Shown piece after piece: positions 18,621-28,113 of a DNA stretch of 64,000 nucleotides. The notes under the pieces are model-generated. The model made no database searches. It was given only the letters and a program-made list of their open reading frames with translations, and was not told the DNA's origin. The stretch lies in NCBI RefSeq assembly GCF_900103475.1, contig NZ_FNHG01000008.1, forward strand, positions 52,698 to 116,697, written 5' to 3'. Position numbers and translations under genes: made by a program. The DNA comes from Maricaulis salignorans (GTDB lineage Bacteria; Pseudomonadota; Alphaproteobacteria; Caulobacterales; Maricaulaceae). The stretch's first letter is position 1. Each line of letters opens with the position of its first letter.

Positions 18621-19877
18621 ATGACGGGAATGCCGCTCTTGCTGGCCCTGATGCTGGCTGCCCAGTCCGCTGATCCTGCGCCGGATGCGGAGGCGGTCGT
18701 CAGCCTGGCCGAAATGGAGGGCCTGCTGCTGACCCAGCCCGGTGCGGTCGAACAGGCCTGGACGCAATTGCGCCGCGGTGGCTTGCCGCGCGTGGAAGCG
18801 ATTGCCGGCGATAATGACCGGTCGCGCGTGACCTTCCTCTACAAGGCGGGCAGCGACGTCACCGGCGTGCGGCTCAACAGTGTCGTCAATGCCGTGCAGG
18901 TCGACTGGCCGGTCGAGGATTTCGTGCGCGACTATACCTTGCCCCTGCAGCCGCTGGGCGGCAGTTCGATCTGGCGCCTCAGCCTCGACCTGCCCCGCGA
19001 TGTCCAGGCCAGCTACAGTTTTCTCGTCACCGGACCGGGCGGCACCGACCGGGTCACCGATCCACATAATCCGCGCCATCTGCGCGGCCGTTCAGCCGAG
19101 GCCGTGGTGAGCCTCGACCAGGTCGCGGACATGTCCGCCCTGGCAGCGGTGCCGGCCAGCTGGATGCCACCTGTCGATCTGCAGGTGGTGGAGAGCGAGG
19201 CGCTGGCGCGGCCGGTCAGCCTGGAAATCTATCCGGCCGCGGGTGGCACGCCGGCATCGCCCGTCCTGATCCTCTATGACGCTTTCAATTGGGGCCGCCG
19301 GGCGCCGGCTAGGGAGATCGTCCATAATCTTGCCGCAGCGGGTGATATCCCGCCCATGCATGTCGTGCTGATCGACCAGCTCGACCCGGATAGCGAGCAC
19401 AGCCTCTACCGCGACCAGAGCGCCTTCATCGTTGATGAGCTGCTGCCCTTTCTGCGCACGCAAATGGGCTGGCAATTGGCGCGTGAGGATGTGGTGCTGG
19501 GCGGCGCGTCGCGGCGTGGCCTGTCGGCGGCGATTACCGGGCTGACCCGGCCCGGGGCGATTGGCGCCGTGCTGTCACTCTCGGGCTCATTCTACTGGTC
19601 ACCGCCCGGCGAGGCGCCGGAATGGCTGGCGCGGCACTTGATCGAAGCGCCCGGCGATGCGCCGCGCTTCCTGCTCGCCGCCGGCTCGCTGGAATATATC
19701 GTCACCTCCACCAATCAGGGGCATGTGATGCTGGAGACCAATCGCAATATGGCCGCAGCCCTGCGCGGTGCCGGCTACCAGACCGGTATCGATATTTATC
19801 CGGGCGGACATGACATGGCTGCCTGGCGGCTGGCGCTGGCCGACAGTCTGCAGACGCTTTACGCGCCCGCAGACTAG
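18621..19877 (+). CDS. secreted Fes-like esterase
   Basis: The product is 418 residues, with a short signal peptide at about 1-17. Residues about 40-165 form the N-terminal immunoglobulin-like domain seen in enterochelin esterases (RVTFLYKAG...). Residues about 195-415 are the alpha/beta hydrolase. The nucleophile is in GGASRRG (S297, where GQSxGG is usual) and the histidine in PGGHDMAAW (H397). It probably hydrolyses a ferric-siderophore or similar ester in the periplasm. It is similar in kind to the lipoprotein esterase at 15937 but not adjacent to iron-uptake genes. Confidence 0.8.
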   Translation: MTGMPLLLALMLAAQSADPAPDAEAVVSLAEMEGLLLTQPGAVEQAWTQLRRGGLPRVEAIAGDNDRSRVTFLYKAGSDVTGVRLNSVVNAVQVDWPVEDFVRDYTLPLQPLGGSSIWRLSLDLPRDVQASYSFLVTGPGGTDRVTDPHNPRHLRGRSAEAVVSLDQVADMSALAAVPASWMPPVDLQVVESEALARPVSLEIYPAAGGTPASPVLILYDAFNWGRRAPAREIVHNLAAAGDIPPMHVVLIDQLDPDSEHSLYRDQSAFIVDELLPFLRTQMGWQLAREDVVLGGASRRGLSAAITGLTRPGAIGAVLSLSGSFYWSPPGEAPEWLARHLIEAPGDAPRFLLAAGSLEYIVTSTNQGHVMLETNRNMAAALRGAGYQTGIDIYPGGHDMAAWRLALADSLQTLYAPAD

Positions 19878-19894
19878 TCAGCCCCGATGCCGGC

Positions 19895-21172
19895 CTATTT
19901 CAATGGCTTGCCGGTGGGCGCCGGGCTCGGGCCATTATTGCCGATCCGGCCGGCGACGAAATCGTCATAATATTGCAGCCAGGCTTCCGAACGCACCGAA
20001 ATATAGATCATCGGGCCGCCCGGATTGGAGCGGAAGTTCGAATCCGTCGCGATGACGAAATACTGATTGCCCTCGCGCACCATGAAAGGTGAGCCGCTAT
20101 CGCCGCGCGTGGTATCGCAATTATGCGCCATGGTATTGTCGTTGAAGACTTCGGTGATGCGGCAGCCGATATTGCCTGACAAATGCGCACCGGTGTCCCA
20201 GCTATAACCGGCCTGGTAGAGGTCGGCTTCCCGGGCACCGCTATTGCCGGCGGTCTGGACCAGGCCGCGCACGCCGACATGGCCAATCTCGGCACCAAGC
20301 GCACGGTCAATCCGCAACAGGGCCCAGTCAGTGCCGTCAATTTCATCAGTCGAGCTGAAGCGTTGGTCATTCCAGTTCGGATCGATCAGATAGTCGGTGA
20401 CGCGCGCCTCCAGAGGACCACCGCGGCGATCATAGCCGGTGGTGAAAACGGCGCGGGCGTCGATGCGGCCGTCATCATCGATACAATGGGCCGCGGTGAT
20501 CAGGACATCGTCCGCGATCAGCGTCGCCGTGCAGGCACCGCCCGCTTCCATATCGATCTGGCCAACCGCACTCCACGGAGCCGCCGCCGTATCCATGAAG
20601 ACGCGGTCATCACGGCCGAAAAAGTGATCATTGATCGTCAGCGGGCGTTCACGGCCGATACAGTCGGCGCGGTCGGTGCGCGCGTCGCAGCGGCCATCAC
20701 CGACGCCGGGTTCGTTACAGACCCCGTCGAAGGCGGTCTCGCAGCTATCATTGCGAAAGCGCAGATCGATAACCGCGCCGCAATCGGTCAGGTCGGTCGC
20801 CTGGGTACAGGCGCCGGTGCCAAAGCCGGGCTCGTCGCATTCGCCATCATTGGCCCATTGGCAGCTATCATCCTCGACGCGCTCCGCGATGCGCCAGCAA
20901 TCGGAATAATCCGTGCCCTGCTCGCAGGCGCCGGTGCCGATGCCTGGATCATCGCACTCGCCATCATTGGCCCATTGGCAGGTATCGGTGCCGCGATAGC
21001 TGGATGTCGAGACATCGCCGCCGCGCGTCGGCTTCTGGATCCGGTGCAGCCAGCGCGTAATATCGCGGCTGGACAGGGCGTCGGCATTGGCTCCTTCAAG
21101 GCGGGGCTCATCGGCCTGGCTCGTGGCAACACACATCATGGCGGCCAATGCCGCGATCAAACCCGTACGCAT
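19895..21172 (-). CDS. secreted trypsin-like serine protease with three Cys-rich repeats
   Basis: The product is 425 residues. Residues 1-20 are a signal peptide. Three repeats of about 28 residues at 65-92, 104-131 and 144-171 follow the plan C-xxxxDGxC-(D/N)(D/E)PGxGxGxC-xxxTDxxDC. That resembles calcium-binding Lin-12/Notch-type repeats but with its own spacing. A chymotrypsin-fold domain follows, with the triad in TAAHC (H229), DWALL (D282) and RGDSGSP (S359). All catalytic residues are present, so it should be active in the periplasm or outside. The repeats may bind metal or a substrate. The DNA of the first two repeats is very similar, which points to recent duplication. Confidence 0.9.
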   Translation of the reverse strand: MRTGLIAALAAMMCVATSQADEPRLEGANADALSSRDITRWLHRIQKPTRGGDVSTSSYRGTDTCQWANDGECDDPGIGTGACEQGTDYSDCWRIAERVEDDSCQWANDGECDEPGFGTGACTQATDLTDCGAVIDLRFRNDSCETAFDGVCNEPGVGDGRCDARTDRADCIGRERPLTINDHFFGRDDRVFMDTAAAPWSAVGQIDMEAGGACTATLIADDVLITAAHCIDDDGRIDARAVFTTGYDRRGGPLEARVTDYLIDPNWNDQRFSSTDEIDGTDWALLRIDRALGAEIGHVGVRGLVQTAGNSGAREADLYQAGYSWDTGAHLSGNIGCRITEVFNDNTMAHNCDTTRGDSGSPFMVREGNQYFVIATDSNFRSNPGGPMIYISVRSEAWLQYYDDFVAGRIGNNGPSPAPTGKPLK

Positions 21173-21358
21173 AATTTGCAGCTCCTGCCCCCGTCGCCTG
21201 GCCTCTTACCGCGCCTGTCTGCGCGCGGGCCAAGCCTCATGATCTGCCAGTTTATCGTTCATGGAGATGACTATTGCCTGAACGACGTATTCAAACCGCG
21301 CTCAGATGCCATGTGGTCGAATGCAGGCTTGAACATCAGCCACCGCAGGAGACTTGTC

Positions 21359-21883
21359 ATGAATATCGCCGCCAAACTTGCCGCAGCTGCCCTCCTGGCC
21401 TCGATCGGCATGGCCGGTTTCGCCGGCGCGGCCAGTGCCGGCACCTGGCACGCCAATGCAGCGACCTGCCCGGATCTGCGTGAAGACCGGATCGACGCCC
21501 GGCATACCACCGGCCGCGCCGATCGCCGCGAGGATATTCGCGACCGTCGCGTGATCAATTGCCCGGCCCATGCCTGGCGCTATTATCCGGACCCCTATGA
21601 GCGTGTCGACATGCGCCGGATGGCCTCACCGGGCACGGTCTATCTGGATCGTTCCGGCCGCTATTACGCGGTCGACCGTCGCGGCTCGTCCTACAATATC
21701 AATGTGGTTATCGACTATCCGCGCCAGAGCACGGCCGTCGGCCTGCGCTTCGGCACGACGCTCGGCCTGAATGCCGGCCATAGCCGCCGCGATTACCGCG
21801 ATCGCCGAGCCCAGCGCGATCATCGTCATCACGGTCGCAATGACCGGCGCAATGACCGGCGCAATGATCGGCGCCATCACTAG
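21359..21883 (+). CDS. secreted Arg/His/Asp-rich hypothetical protein
   Basis: The product is 174 residues. The ATG at 21359 follows AGGAG (21347-21351); the far longer open frame upstream is only the antisense of the protease gene. Residues 1-27 are a signal peptide ending ASA. The middle has a beta-like stretch (PGTVYLDRSGRYYAVDRRGS). The tail is an Arg/His/Asp repeat with three NDRR units encoded by a 12-base tandem repeat (about 21837-21872). The protein is very basic and may bind an anionic polymer or metal; the function is unknown. Confidence 0.7.
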   Translation: MNIAAKLAAAALLASIGMAGFAGAASAGTWHANAATCPDLREDRIDARHTTGRADRREDIRDRRVINCPAHAWRYYPDPYERVDMRRMASPGTVYLDRSGRYYAVDRRGSSYNINVVIDYPRQSTAVGLRFGTTLGLNAGHSRRDYRDRRAQRDHRHHGRNDRRNDRRNDRRHH

Positions 21884-21908
21884 CCAGCACGGCTGATACA
21901 GCCGGCAG

Positions 21909-22736
21909 TCAGGTCCACAGGCGACCTTCCAGATAGCGCGGCGCGTGGCCATAAAGGGTCACGCGCCCGCCCTCTGTTTCTCCGCCATGCATCTCCACGT
22001 CCAGCGCGCCGGGGCGCGGTCCGATCTGGCGCGCGCTCATACGGGGTTTGCCGAGACGTTCGGCCCAGTAGGGGGCCAGTGTGCAATGCGCCGAGCCGGT
22101 CACCGGGTCTTCATCGACGCCGGAGGCCGGGGCAAAGAAGCGCGACACGAAATCGCTCCGCTCGCCCGGTGCCGTCAGGATGATATTGGTGTCGAGCTGG
22201 CGCAGCTGGCCATGATCGGGACGCGCATCGCGCACGGCGCTTTCATCATCCATCACCCACATCTGATAGCCGGCACCATGGATCCGGTTGACGCTCAGCA
22301 CATCGCGCGGCTCGGCTGCGATCCCGAGCGCTGAAGCGATGGCATCATCGCGGCTGGCAGGCTGGTAGCCGATCAGTGGCAAATCCACCGCGAACCCCGC
22401 GCCATCGCGTTTGACCTCAAGCCGGCCCGAGCGCGTGTCGAAGCGGGCCGTGCCCGGCGTGCCGAGATCATATTCCAGCACCACTGCGCCGGCCGCCAGG
22501 GTCGCATGTCCGCACAGATCAACCTCGACCGTCGGCGTGAACCAGCGCAGCTGCCAGGACTGTGCGTCCGCGGGCACCAGAAAAGCGGTCTCCGAAAGAT
22601 TATTGGAGGCGGCAATACCCTTCAGGATCTGATCATCGGGAAAGGCTTCCATCAGGCAGACGCCGGCCGGATTGCCGCTGAACGCCTGGTCCGGATCGGC
22701 GAAGGCATGGATTTCGAAATAGGGAATGGAGGGCAT
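21909..22736 (-). CDS. PhzF family isomerase
   Basis: The product is 275 residues, normal for PhzF. The family motif GNPAGV is at 21-26, the catalytic acid is in LSETAF (E49), and the second-domain motif DPVTGSAHC is near residues 209-217. The fold is two diaminopimelate-epimerase-like halves. PhzF itself isomerises an intermediate of phenazine synthesis, but no phenazine genes are nearby, so this is a paralogue of unknown substrate. It is followed on the same strand by a thioredoxin-like gene upstream at 22767. Confidence 0.9.
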   Translation of the reverse strand: MPSIPYFEIHAFADPDQAFSGNPAGVCLMEAFPDDQILKGIAASNNLSETAFLVPADAQSWQLRWFTPTVEVDLCGHATLAAGAVVLEYDLGTPGTARFDTRSGRLEVKRDGAGFAVDLPLIGYQPASRDDAIASALGIAAEPRDVLSVNRIHGAGYQMWVMDDESAVRDARPDHGQLRQLDTNIILTAPGERSDFVSRFFAPASGVDEDPVTGSAHCTLAPYWAERLGKPRMSARQIGPRPGALDVEMHGGETEGGRVTLYGHAPRYLEGRLWT

Positions 22737-22766
22737 TGAAAGGCTCCCGGACGCCGCGGGCCGGGA

Positions 22767-23600
22767 CTACCAGCGCTCGCTTTGATGCGGTTGAAAGACG
22801 AGGTTGAGATCGGGGTTCTGACGGTCCAGCACGGCGACGGTGTCGGCGGAAACCGGTTCGTCGCCTGCGATTTCGGTGAGGGCATTGATCACCATGGACC
22901 GCGCGGCGCTGCGCTGCTGGTCGACCTGGCGCGGCAGCTCACGGCGCCATTCATCGACCTCGTCATTCAGTGCCATGAAATTCTCCGGGCGCTCGGCCTC
23001 GGGCAAGGCCCGCCAGCGTCCGATATCGAGATAGGCCGCCGCGAGACGGTCGCCCTCTTCGTCCTCGAACAGCTCGACCTCGATCATCATCGCCTGGTAG
23101 ATCAGCGAGGATTCCACAACCCCGCCGGCGCGCGGAACGTCGCCGGCCCAGCGCGCGAAATAGGCGCGTGCCGCTTCCACCGGTGTCGAGGCCGCCCGGC
23201 CCCAGGCTTCGCGCTCATCGCGATTGAGCAGGGTCTCGTCAGCCGGATCAATGACCATCACCATGGGCGTGGCATACAGCGCCGCGACGCCAAAACGGCG
23301 GATCACATCCTGGTTCTGGTCGCGCCAGCCCACATCGATGAAGCGCGTCACATAATGATCGGCGAGGGTGTCCGCGAGTTCCGCATCCTGGAAATGTGCC
23401 GCCAGGCCGCGGCTGTCATGGCACCAATTGGCACCGAAAACGAGCAGGAGACGTTTCTCCTCGGCCAGCGCTTCAGCCAGGGCTGCATCAACCACCGTCA
23501 TGGCGGCATAATCCTGTTCGAACGGCGAGGGCGAAGTCTCATCCGCCATCGAAAGCGGGGCAATCAGCAACAGGGCAAACAGGCTGGCAAGCAAACGCAT
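22767..23600 (-). CDS. periplasmic thioredoxin-fold protein
   Basis: The product is 277 residues. The start at 23600 follows a GAGGT-containing site; a longer frame to 23654 is less likely. Residues 1-19 are a signal peptide. The thioredoxin domain at about 28-160 has GANWCHDSRG where WCGPC is normal, so the second cysteine is replaced by serine (C60, S63). That suggests isomerase-like or binding activity rather than dithiol reduction. The C-terminal 110 residues are helical and not recognised. It may be cotranscribed with the PhzF gene downstream. Confidence 0.75.
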   Translation of the reverse strand: MRLLASLFALLLIAPLSMADETSPSPFEQDYAAMTVVDAALAEALAEEKRLLLVFGANWCHDSRGLAAHFQDAELADTLADHYVTRFIDVGWRDQNQDVIRRFGVAALYATPMVMVIDPADETLLNRDEREAWGRAASTPVEAARAYFARWAGDVPRAGGVVESSLIYQAMMIEVELFEDEEGDRLAAAYLDIGRWRALPEAERPENFMALNDEVDEWRRELPRQVDQQRSAARSMVINALTEIAGDEPVSADTVAVLDRQNPDLNLVFQPHQSERW

Positions 23601-23688
23601 CACGACCTCGAAATGACAACAGGGCGGAGAAAAGCACGCCGCGCCACGCAGCACCAGTCAAGCCGATGTGATGACCGCACCCCGGCGC

Positions 23689-25464
23689 TTACCCCGCGGC
23701 CAGCGCCGCCAGCCGCGCATAGGTGCCGTCATCCTTGCTGGCCAGCTCGTCATGACTGCCCTGTTCGACGATCCGGCCCTTGTCGAACACCAGGATGCGG
23801 TCGGCATCGCGGATCGTCGAGAGCCGGTGGGCGATGATGATCGTGGTGCGTCCGCGCATGACCGCTTCCATCGCCAGTTTCACATCGCGCTCGGTCTCAT
23901 TGTCGAGACTCGAGGTTGCCTCATCCAGGATCAGGATCGGGGCATCGGTCAGGATCGCGCGGGCGATCGCCACGCGCTGGCGCTCACCGCCCGAAAGCTT
24001 GACCCCGCGCTCTCCCACAAGTGTGCGGTAGCCCTGCGGCAGGCTGGTAATAAACGAGTGGGCATGCGCCGCCTGGGCCGCAGCAATGATATCCGACTCG
24101 CTCGCATCAGGTGAGCCATAGGCGATATTCTCCGCAATCGTGCGGTGAAACAGCGCCGGATCCTGCGGCACCAGGGCGACATTCTGGCGCAAGCTCGCCT
24201 GCGCCACCTCGCGCACATCCTGGCCGTCAATCTCGACCGCGCCTTCATTGACGTCATACAGACGCTGGACCAGCTTGACGAAAGTCGACTTGCCCGAGCC
24301 GGTCGCACCGACCAAAGCGACTTTCTCGCCCGGCTGGATGTCGAGGGAAAAGTCTCGATATAACGGGCGGTTCTGGCCTTCATAGGTGAAGCCGACCCGG
24401 TCAAACCGGATCGCGCCGGAGCCGGGCTCGAAGTCCCGGGCATCGGCGGCATCCTCCACCGTGCTCTCCTGCAGATCGAACACGGCGAGATCCTGCAACT
24501 CATCCATCGAACGCTGGATCGCCTGCACCTGCTCACCAAAGCGGCGCATATAGCCTGACACCAGCATATAGGCTGCCAGCGCCGCGACGACATCACCGGC
24601 GCTCGCCGCACCGCGCGACCATTGCCAGACCAGCAGTCCGACCAGGCCAGCCTGCATTGACAGGTCGGTGACGATATTGACCAGCCAGGAATTGACGAAG
24701 CGCAACCAGGTCTTCTTGGTCTCATTGCGCCAGCGCCAGGTCAGCGCGTGGAAGCGTTCATCCTCACGCGTTTCGGCACCGAAACTCTTGACCGTCGCAA
24801 TACCCCCGACCGCATCGGCCAGAGCTCCGCCAATCTGGGAATCCAGGGCGTTGGAGCGCATATTCTGTGGTCGGATATAATAGCGGCTGAGCATCAGGGA
24901 GGAGGCGATGAAGGCGGCCATCACCACCAGCACGACACTGCCGACCAGCGGCCAGCGCACCGCCATCACGCCGGCGACGCCCAGCATGACGCCGAGCGAG
25001 GGCGCAATGCCGAGGAAGATATTGACCGTGATCGTGTCATAGGCCCACATCCCGCGCGTGATCTTGCGCACGACCGAGCCGGCAAAAGTATTGGCGTGCC
25101 AATCCAGCGAGAAGCGCTGCACCTTGGCAAAGGCGTCCGTCGTCAGATCCGCCATATTGGCGGAAGAGAAGGGCACCTCGCAGCGCGAGGCCAGCTGGCG
25201 TACGAAATAATAGGTCACCGCGGTGCCCAGATAGAGCGTAAAGGCCGGCCAGGGCTCGCCGGTTTCCGGACCGGCGGCGAGGGCATCGATCAGCCGCCCG
25301 GCGGCAACCGGGATGAAGACCTCGGCAATGGTCGCCAGCAGCATGAAACCGACCATGCCGGCCAGCAGGACGGGGCGGCGCAGCCATTGGCGGCGCAGAA
25401 AGCCCAGCACTTGCAGATTGCTCAGCGTGCGGACAATGGGTGTTTCGGGATCGGAAATCGACAT
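23689..25464 (-). CDS. ABC exporter, fused permease and ATPase
   Basis: The product is 591 residues. A six-helix ABC exporter membrane domain spans about 30-310. The nucleotide-binding domain has Walker A GATGSGKST (386-393), the Q-loop VPQD, the signature LSGGERQRVAIARA (490 on), and Walker B LILDEATSSLD (511 on). All key residues are present. It works as a dimer exporting a lipid, peptide or drug, and the substrate cannot be told. It is not in an operon with a secretion partner. Confidence 0.92.
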   Translation of the reverse strand: MSISDPETPIVRTLSNLQVLGFLRRQWLRRPVLLAGMVGFMLLATIAEVFIPVAAGRLIDALAAGPETGEPWPAFTLYLGTAVTYYFVRQLASRCEVPFSSANMADLTTDAFAKVQRFSLDWHANTFAGSVVRKITRGMWAYDTITVNIFLGIAPSLGVMLGVAGVMAVRWPLVGSVVLVVMAAFIASSLMLSRYYIRPQNMRSNALDSQIGGALADAVGGIATVKSFGAETREDERFHALTWRWRNETKKTWLRFVNSWLVNIVTDLSMQAGLVGLLVWQWSRGAASAGDVVAALAAYMLVSGYMRRFGEQVQAIQRSMDELQDLAVFDLQESTVEDAADARDFEPGSGAIRFDRVGFTYEGQNRPLYRDFSLDIQPGEKVALVGATGSGKSTFVKLVQRLYDVNEGAVEIDGQDVREVAQASLRQNVALVPQDPALFHRTIAENIAYGSPDASESDIIAAAQAAHAHSFITSLPQGYRTLVGERGVKLSGGERQRVAIARAILTDAPILILDEATSSLDNETERDVKLAMEAVMRGRTTIIIAHRLSTIRDADRILVFDKGRIVEQGSHDELASKDDGTYARLAALAAG

Positions 25465-25758
25465 CGCAGCAGCGGACCGGGCGGTCCGTCCTCATGAAAG
25501 CAGTTCATCAAACCTGTGAATGGCGAACGTCAGCGCTGTCGTGCGAAGCGGGGCCTGGATGCAGGCGCGGCGGGGTCACACGCGAAGGCGGCACGTTCGG
25601 CCACCCTCGAAGGTCAGATGGTTCTGTTCATGGGTCTGCTCCAATATGCCGGTTGGTCCGTGAGGAGGTGGTTACACCGGGCTTCCGCGGCCGGGCAAGG
25701 CCGGGCGGGTCATTTTGTCGCCTATCCGCCACGAGTGTGGCGATGAGGGCACAGGTTG
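25465..25758. other. intergenic region, promoter side of the ABC exporter
   Basis: About 290 bases separate the start of the ABC gene from the stop of the thioesterase gene. A hairpin CGCCAC-gagt-GTGGCG at 25727-25742 may mark the thioesterase 3' end. Short plus-strand frames lack protein character. A GTGAGGAGGTGG motif near 25660 looks like a ribosome site, but no convincing small gene follows it. Confidence 0.4.
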
Positions 25759-26682
25759 CTAGGCCTCAATGCCGGCAATGCAGGCCTGCTCCAGCCCGGC
25801 CCGGACTGCATCGGGCAAATCGATGATCTTGCGCGCATCGAGATCCATCGGTGCGGCAATCCCCTCCATGGTCCACCAGGGCTTGCCGGTCGCCGGGTCG
25901 AGCACCCAGTGGACAAGATTGCGCACTTTCGGGCCAAAGGACTTCAATCCCGAACGCACCAGATAACCGTCTCCGGCGCGCGGCCAGCGCCGTGGCAAGA
26001 TACGGCATTCCAGCAGGGCCGAGCCGATCCGGCCCTCGGCCTCGCCCTGGTGAAAGGCCCACTCCTCGGGGAAGGCATCCTTGAAATTCACCACCGAGTC
26101 GGAAATCCGGCCGAGCAGGACTTCGGTCCGCATGCGGCCGAACACATCCACCTCGTCCGGGGTGAATCGGCCCTGACCGACATGGGCCAGGCCGAGTGCG
26201 TCGGCGCGCTGCAAGGATGCCGACGGGCTGGAGCGCGTCTCGGCCAGACCGCGGGGCAGGGCAAAATCCGGGGCCGTTACCATCCGGTTCTGCAACCGCT
26301 CGGCAAAATGGCCCGGCCAGGGGAAGGCGCGGCCATCGCGCGGCGAGACATGGGCCAGATCAATCCGGAAGCTGGCCGCGGGTTTGCCGGTGCCGCCATG
26401 GCGCATGATGAACACGGCCGAGCAGCCGGTTTCGCTGAGCGCGGTCCAGCCCGCCTCGATCACCAGTGGGGCGCCGGGATGCGCTTCGGCGAGAAAGCGG
26501 ATGTGCAGGGCGGTCGGCAGGAGGGTGGCGTTGGCGTCGGCGCGGTGGATCTCGTTCAGCCCGCTTTGCGCCGCCAGCCCGGCCAGGGCTTCGCTGGCCT
26601 TGGTCAGGTAGAATTTCACATTCATATGGCCCAGTTCGTCGCATTCCCAGGCATTCACATTACCGCGCCAGACCTCGATCAT
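25759..26682 (-). CDS. acyl-CoA thioesterase-like double hotdog protein
   Basis: The product is 307 residues from ATG 26682, which lies 14 bases after the upstream Zur-like gene. A TTG start at 26718 would overlap it. The N-terminal hotdog domain has ECDELGHMNVKFYL, the 4HBT active-site pattern with the catalytic Asp. A second hotdog-like half follows with GRMRTEVLLGRISDSVV. The family hydrolyses acyl-CoA or carnitine-type thioesters; the exact substrate is unknown. The close spacing suggests cotranscription with the regulator. Confidence 0.75.
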   Translation of the reverse strand: MIEVWRGNVNAWECDELGHMNVKFYLTKASEALAGLAAQSGLNEIHRADANATLLPTALHIRFLAEAHPGAPLVIEAGWTALSETGCSAVFIMRHGGTGKPAASFRIDLAHVSPRDGRAFPWPGHFAERLQNRMVTAPDFALPRGLAETRSSPSASLQRADALGLAHVGQGRFTPDEVDVFGRMRTEVLLGRISDSVVNFKDAFPEEWAFHQGEAEGRIGSALLECRILPRRWPRAGDGYLVRSGLKSFGPKVRNLVHWVLDPATGKPWWTMEGIAAPMDLDARKIIDLPDAVRAGLEQACIAGIEA

Positions 26683-26696
26683 CGCCCGATAATCCC

Positions 26697-27131
26697 TCAG
26701 TGATCGCACTTGCTGCAATGGCCGAAATGCTCGATGACCGAACGCTCAATGCGGAAGCCTTCCGGACGGTGGGTGCTGACCGGAGCGCCATGACGCTCCT
26801 CGACCGCGCCGCAATGGGTGCAGATGAACAGCTCGGCGCAGCCATCCGAATGGGTATGGACCGTGGTGCAGCCGACAAAGGCGTTGAGCGCTTCCACCTT
26901 GTGCACCAGACCCAGGCCGATCAGGAAATCGAGCGCCCGGTACACCGTCGGCGGTTTGGCCGAACCCGGGCCCGGCTTGAGGGCTTCCAGCAGGTCATAG
27001 GCCTTCACCGGCCCGCTGGCCGTCAGGACAAGCTCAAGCACCCGGCGACGGACCGGCGTCAGCCGTTCGCCTTGCGTGGAGCAAAGCGCTTCTGCGGCCT
27101 CAAGGGCTGAGAGAGTGGAATCAGCGTGCAT
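26697..27131 (-). CDS. zur: Fur-family regulator, Zur-like
   Basis: The product is 144 residues from ATG 27131; the longer frame upstream is non-coding in appearance. The winged-helix recognition segment is PTVYRALDFL. The metal-site block HTHSDGCAELFICTHC has C104 and C107, and the second pair C139 and C142 is in HCSKC, for the structural zinc. The overall pattern (short N-terminus, GxxHKVEALNAFVGC) is closer to the zinc regulator Zur than to Fur, but this is a judgement. Zur represses zinc-uptake genes; none lie next to it. Confidence 0.75.
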   Translation of the reverse strand: MHADSTLSALEAAEALCSTQGERLTPVRRRVLELVLTASGPVKAYDLLEALKPGPGSAKPPTVYRALDFLIGLGLVHKVEALNAFVGCTTVHTHSDGCAELFICTHCGAVEERHGAPVSTHRPEGFRIERSVIEHFGHCSKCDH

Positions 27132-27332
27132 GGTGCGAGTATCTAACCCCAGTTCGCCGCAAAGCACACCCGCCGCTGCCGCATTCCCGATTCGGGCTGG
27201 GCTGAATGGTGGGGAGAGGTGTTTCGGGCCCGGTCGTGCGACAGGCTGACGCGCGGCGAAACGCACACTCCACCCGATGCATCGACGTCTCCATAAAGGC
27301 CATACAGTTTTTATGGATGAAGGGGCTTCCTG

Positions 27333-27959
27333 ATGAAACGTCTCGTGTTTTCCGCTGCGGTTATCGCCACACTCGCGGCCGTCGCATCACCGGCAATGGC
27401 CGAGAGTGGCGACTGGCTGGTCCGCTTGCGGGCGATTGACGTCATGCCCAATGAGAGCGCAACGATCAGCGCGATCGGGGGCGATGTCGATATCTCCGAC
27501 CAGATTGTGCCGGAATTGGACATCACTTATTTCGTCCAGGACAATTGGGCCGTCGAACTCATCCTCGGTGTCACCCCGCATGATGTGCAGGCAGTCGGCA
27601 CCTCAGCCGGTGATATCGATCTGGGCGATGTCACGCTGCTGCCGCCAACGCTGACACTGCAATATCATTTCAACCCGGACGGACAGATGCGTCCCTATCT
27701 GGGCGCGGGCGTCAACTATACGCATTTCTTCAATGAAAACCTGCCGGGCGGGTCGGCGCTGACCAGTATCAGCTATGACAACAGTTTCGGGCTCGCCGCC
27801 CAGGCCGGGATCGATTTCGCCTTGCAGGACGAGTGGTTCCTCAATGTCGACGTCAAATATATCGACATCAATACTGACGTCCTGATCGATGGTGCCATCG
27901 CGGCCTCGGTCGATATCGACCCGCTTGTGCTTGGCGTCGGTTTCGGTCGCCGCTTCTGA
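27333..27959 (+). CDS. OmpW family outer-membrane protein
   Basis: The product is 208 residues. Residues 1-23 are a signal peptide ending AMA. The body shows the eight-strand OmpW pattern: GDWLVRLRAIDVMPNES at the start, the middle block LPPTLTLQYHF...RPYLGAGVNYTHFF, and the C-terminal VLGVGFGRRF with a terminal Phe. OmpW barrels pass small hydrophobic molecules. The start ATG 27333 is preceded by GAAGGGG. Confidence 0.92.
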   Translation: MKRLVFSAAVIATLAAVASPAMAESGDWLVRLRAIDVMPNESATISAIGGDVDISDQIVPELDITYFVQDNWAVELILGVTPHDVQAVGTSAGDIDLGDVTLLPPTLTLQYHFNPDGQMRPYLGAGVNYTHFFNENLPGGSALTSISYDNSFGLAAQAGIDFALQDEWFLNVDVKYIDINTDVLIDGAIAASVDIDPLVLGVGFGRRF

Positions 27960-28113
27960 GCTGGCCTCCGTCCGGATCGGGCTGCCGGATCCCGGTTACG
28001 GGGTCCGGCACTTGTCTTGCAGACCCGACATGCTTCTGTCCCTGCGTGGCTGCGTTGCCGCCATCGGGCATATCCGCTATCTAGCGCCGAAAGCAATGAA
28101 GGGGTTTTACATA

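Noticed and set aside
20183..21883. A 566-codon plus-strand frame reaching into the secreted Arg-rich protein
   Set aside because: Its first two thirds are antisense to the serine protease, which has a signal peptide and catalytic triad; only the part from 21359, with a ribosome site and signal peptide, is kept.
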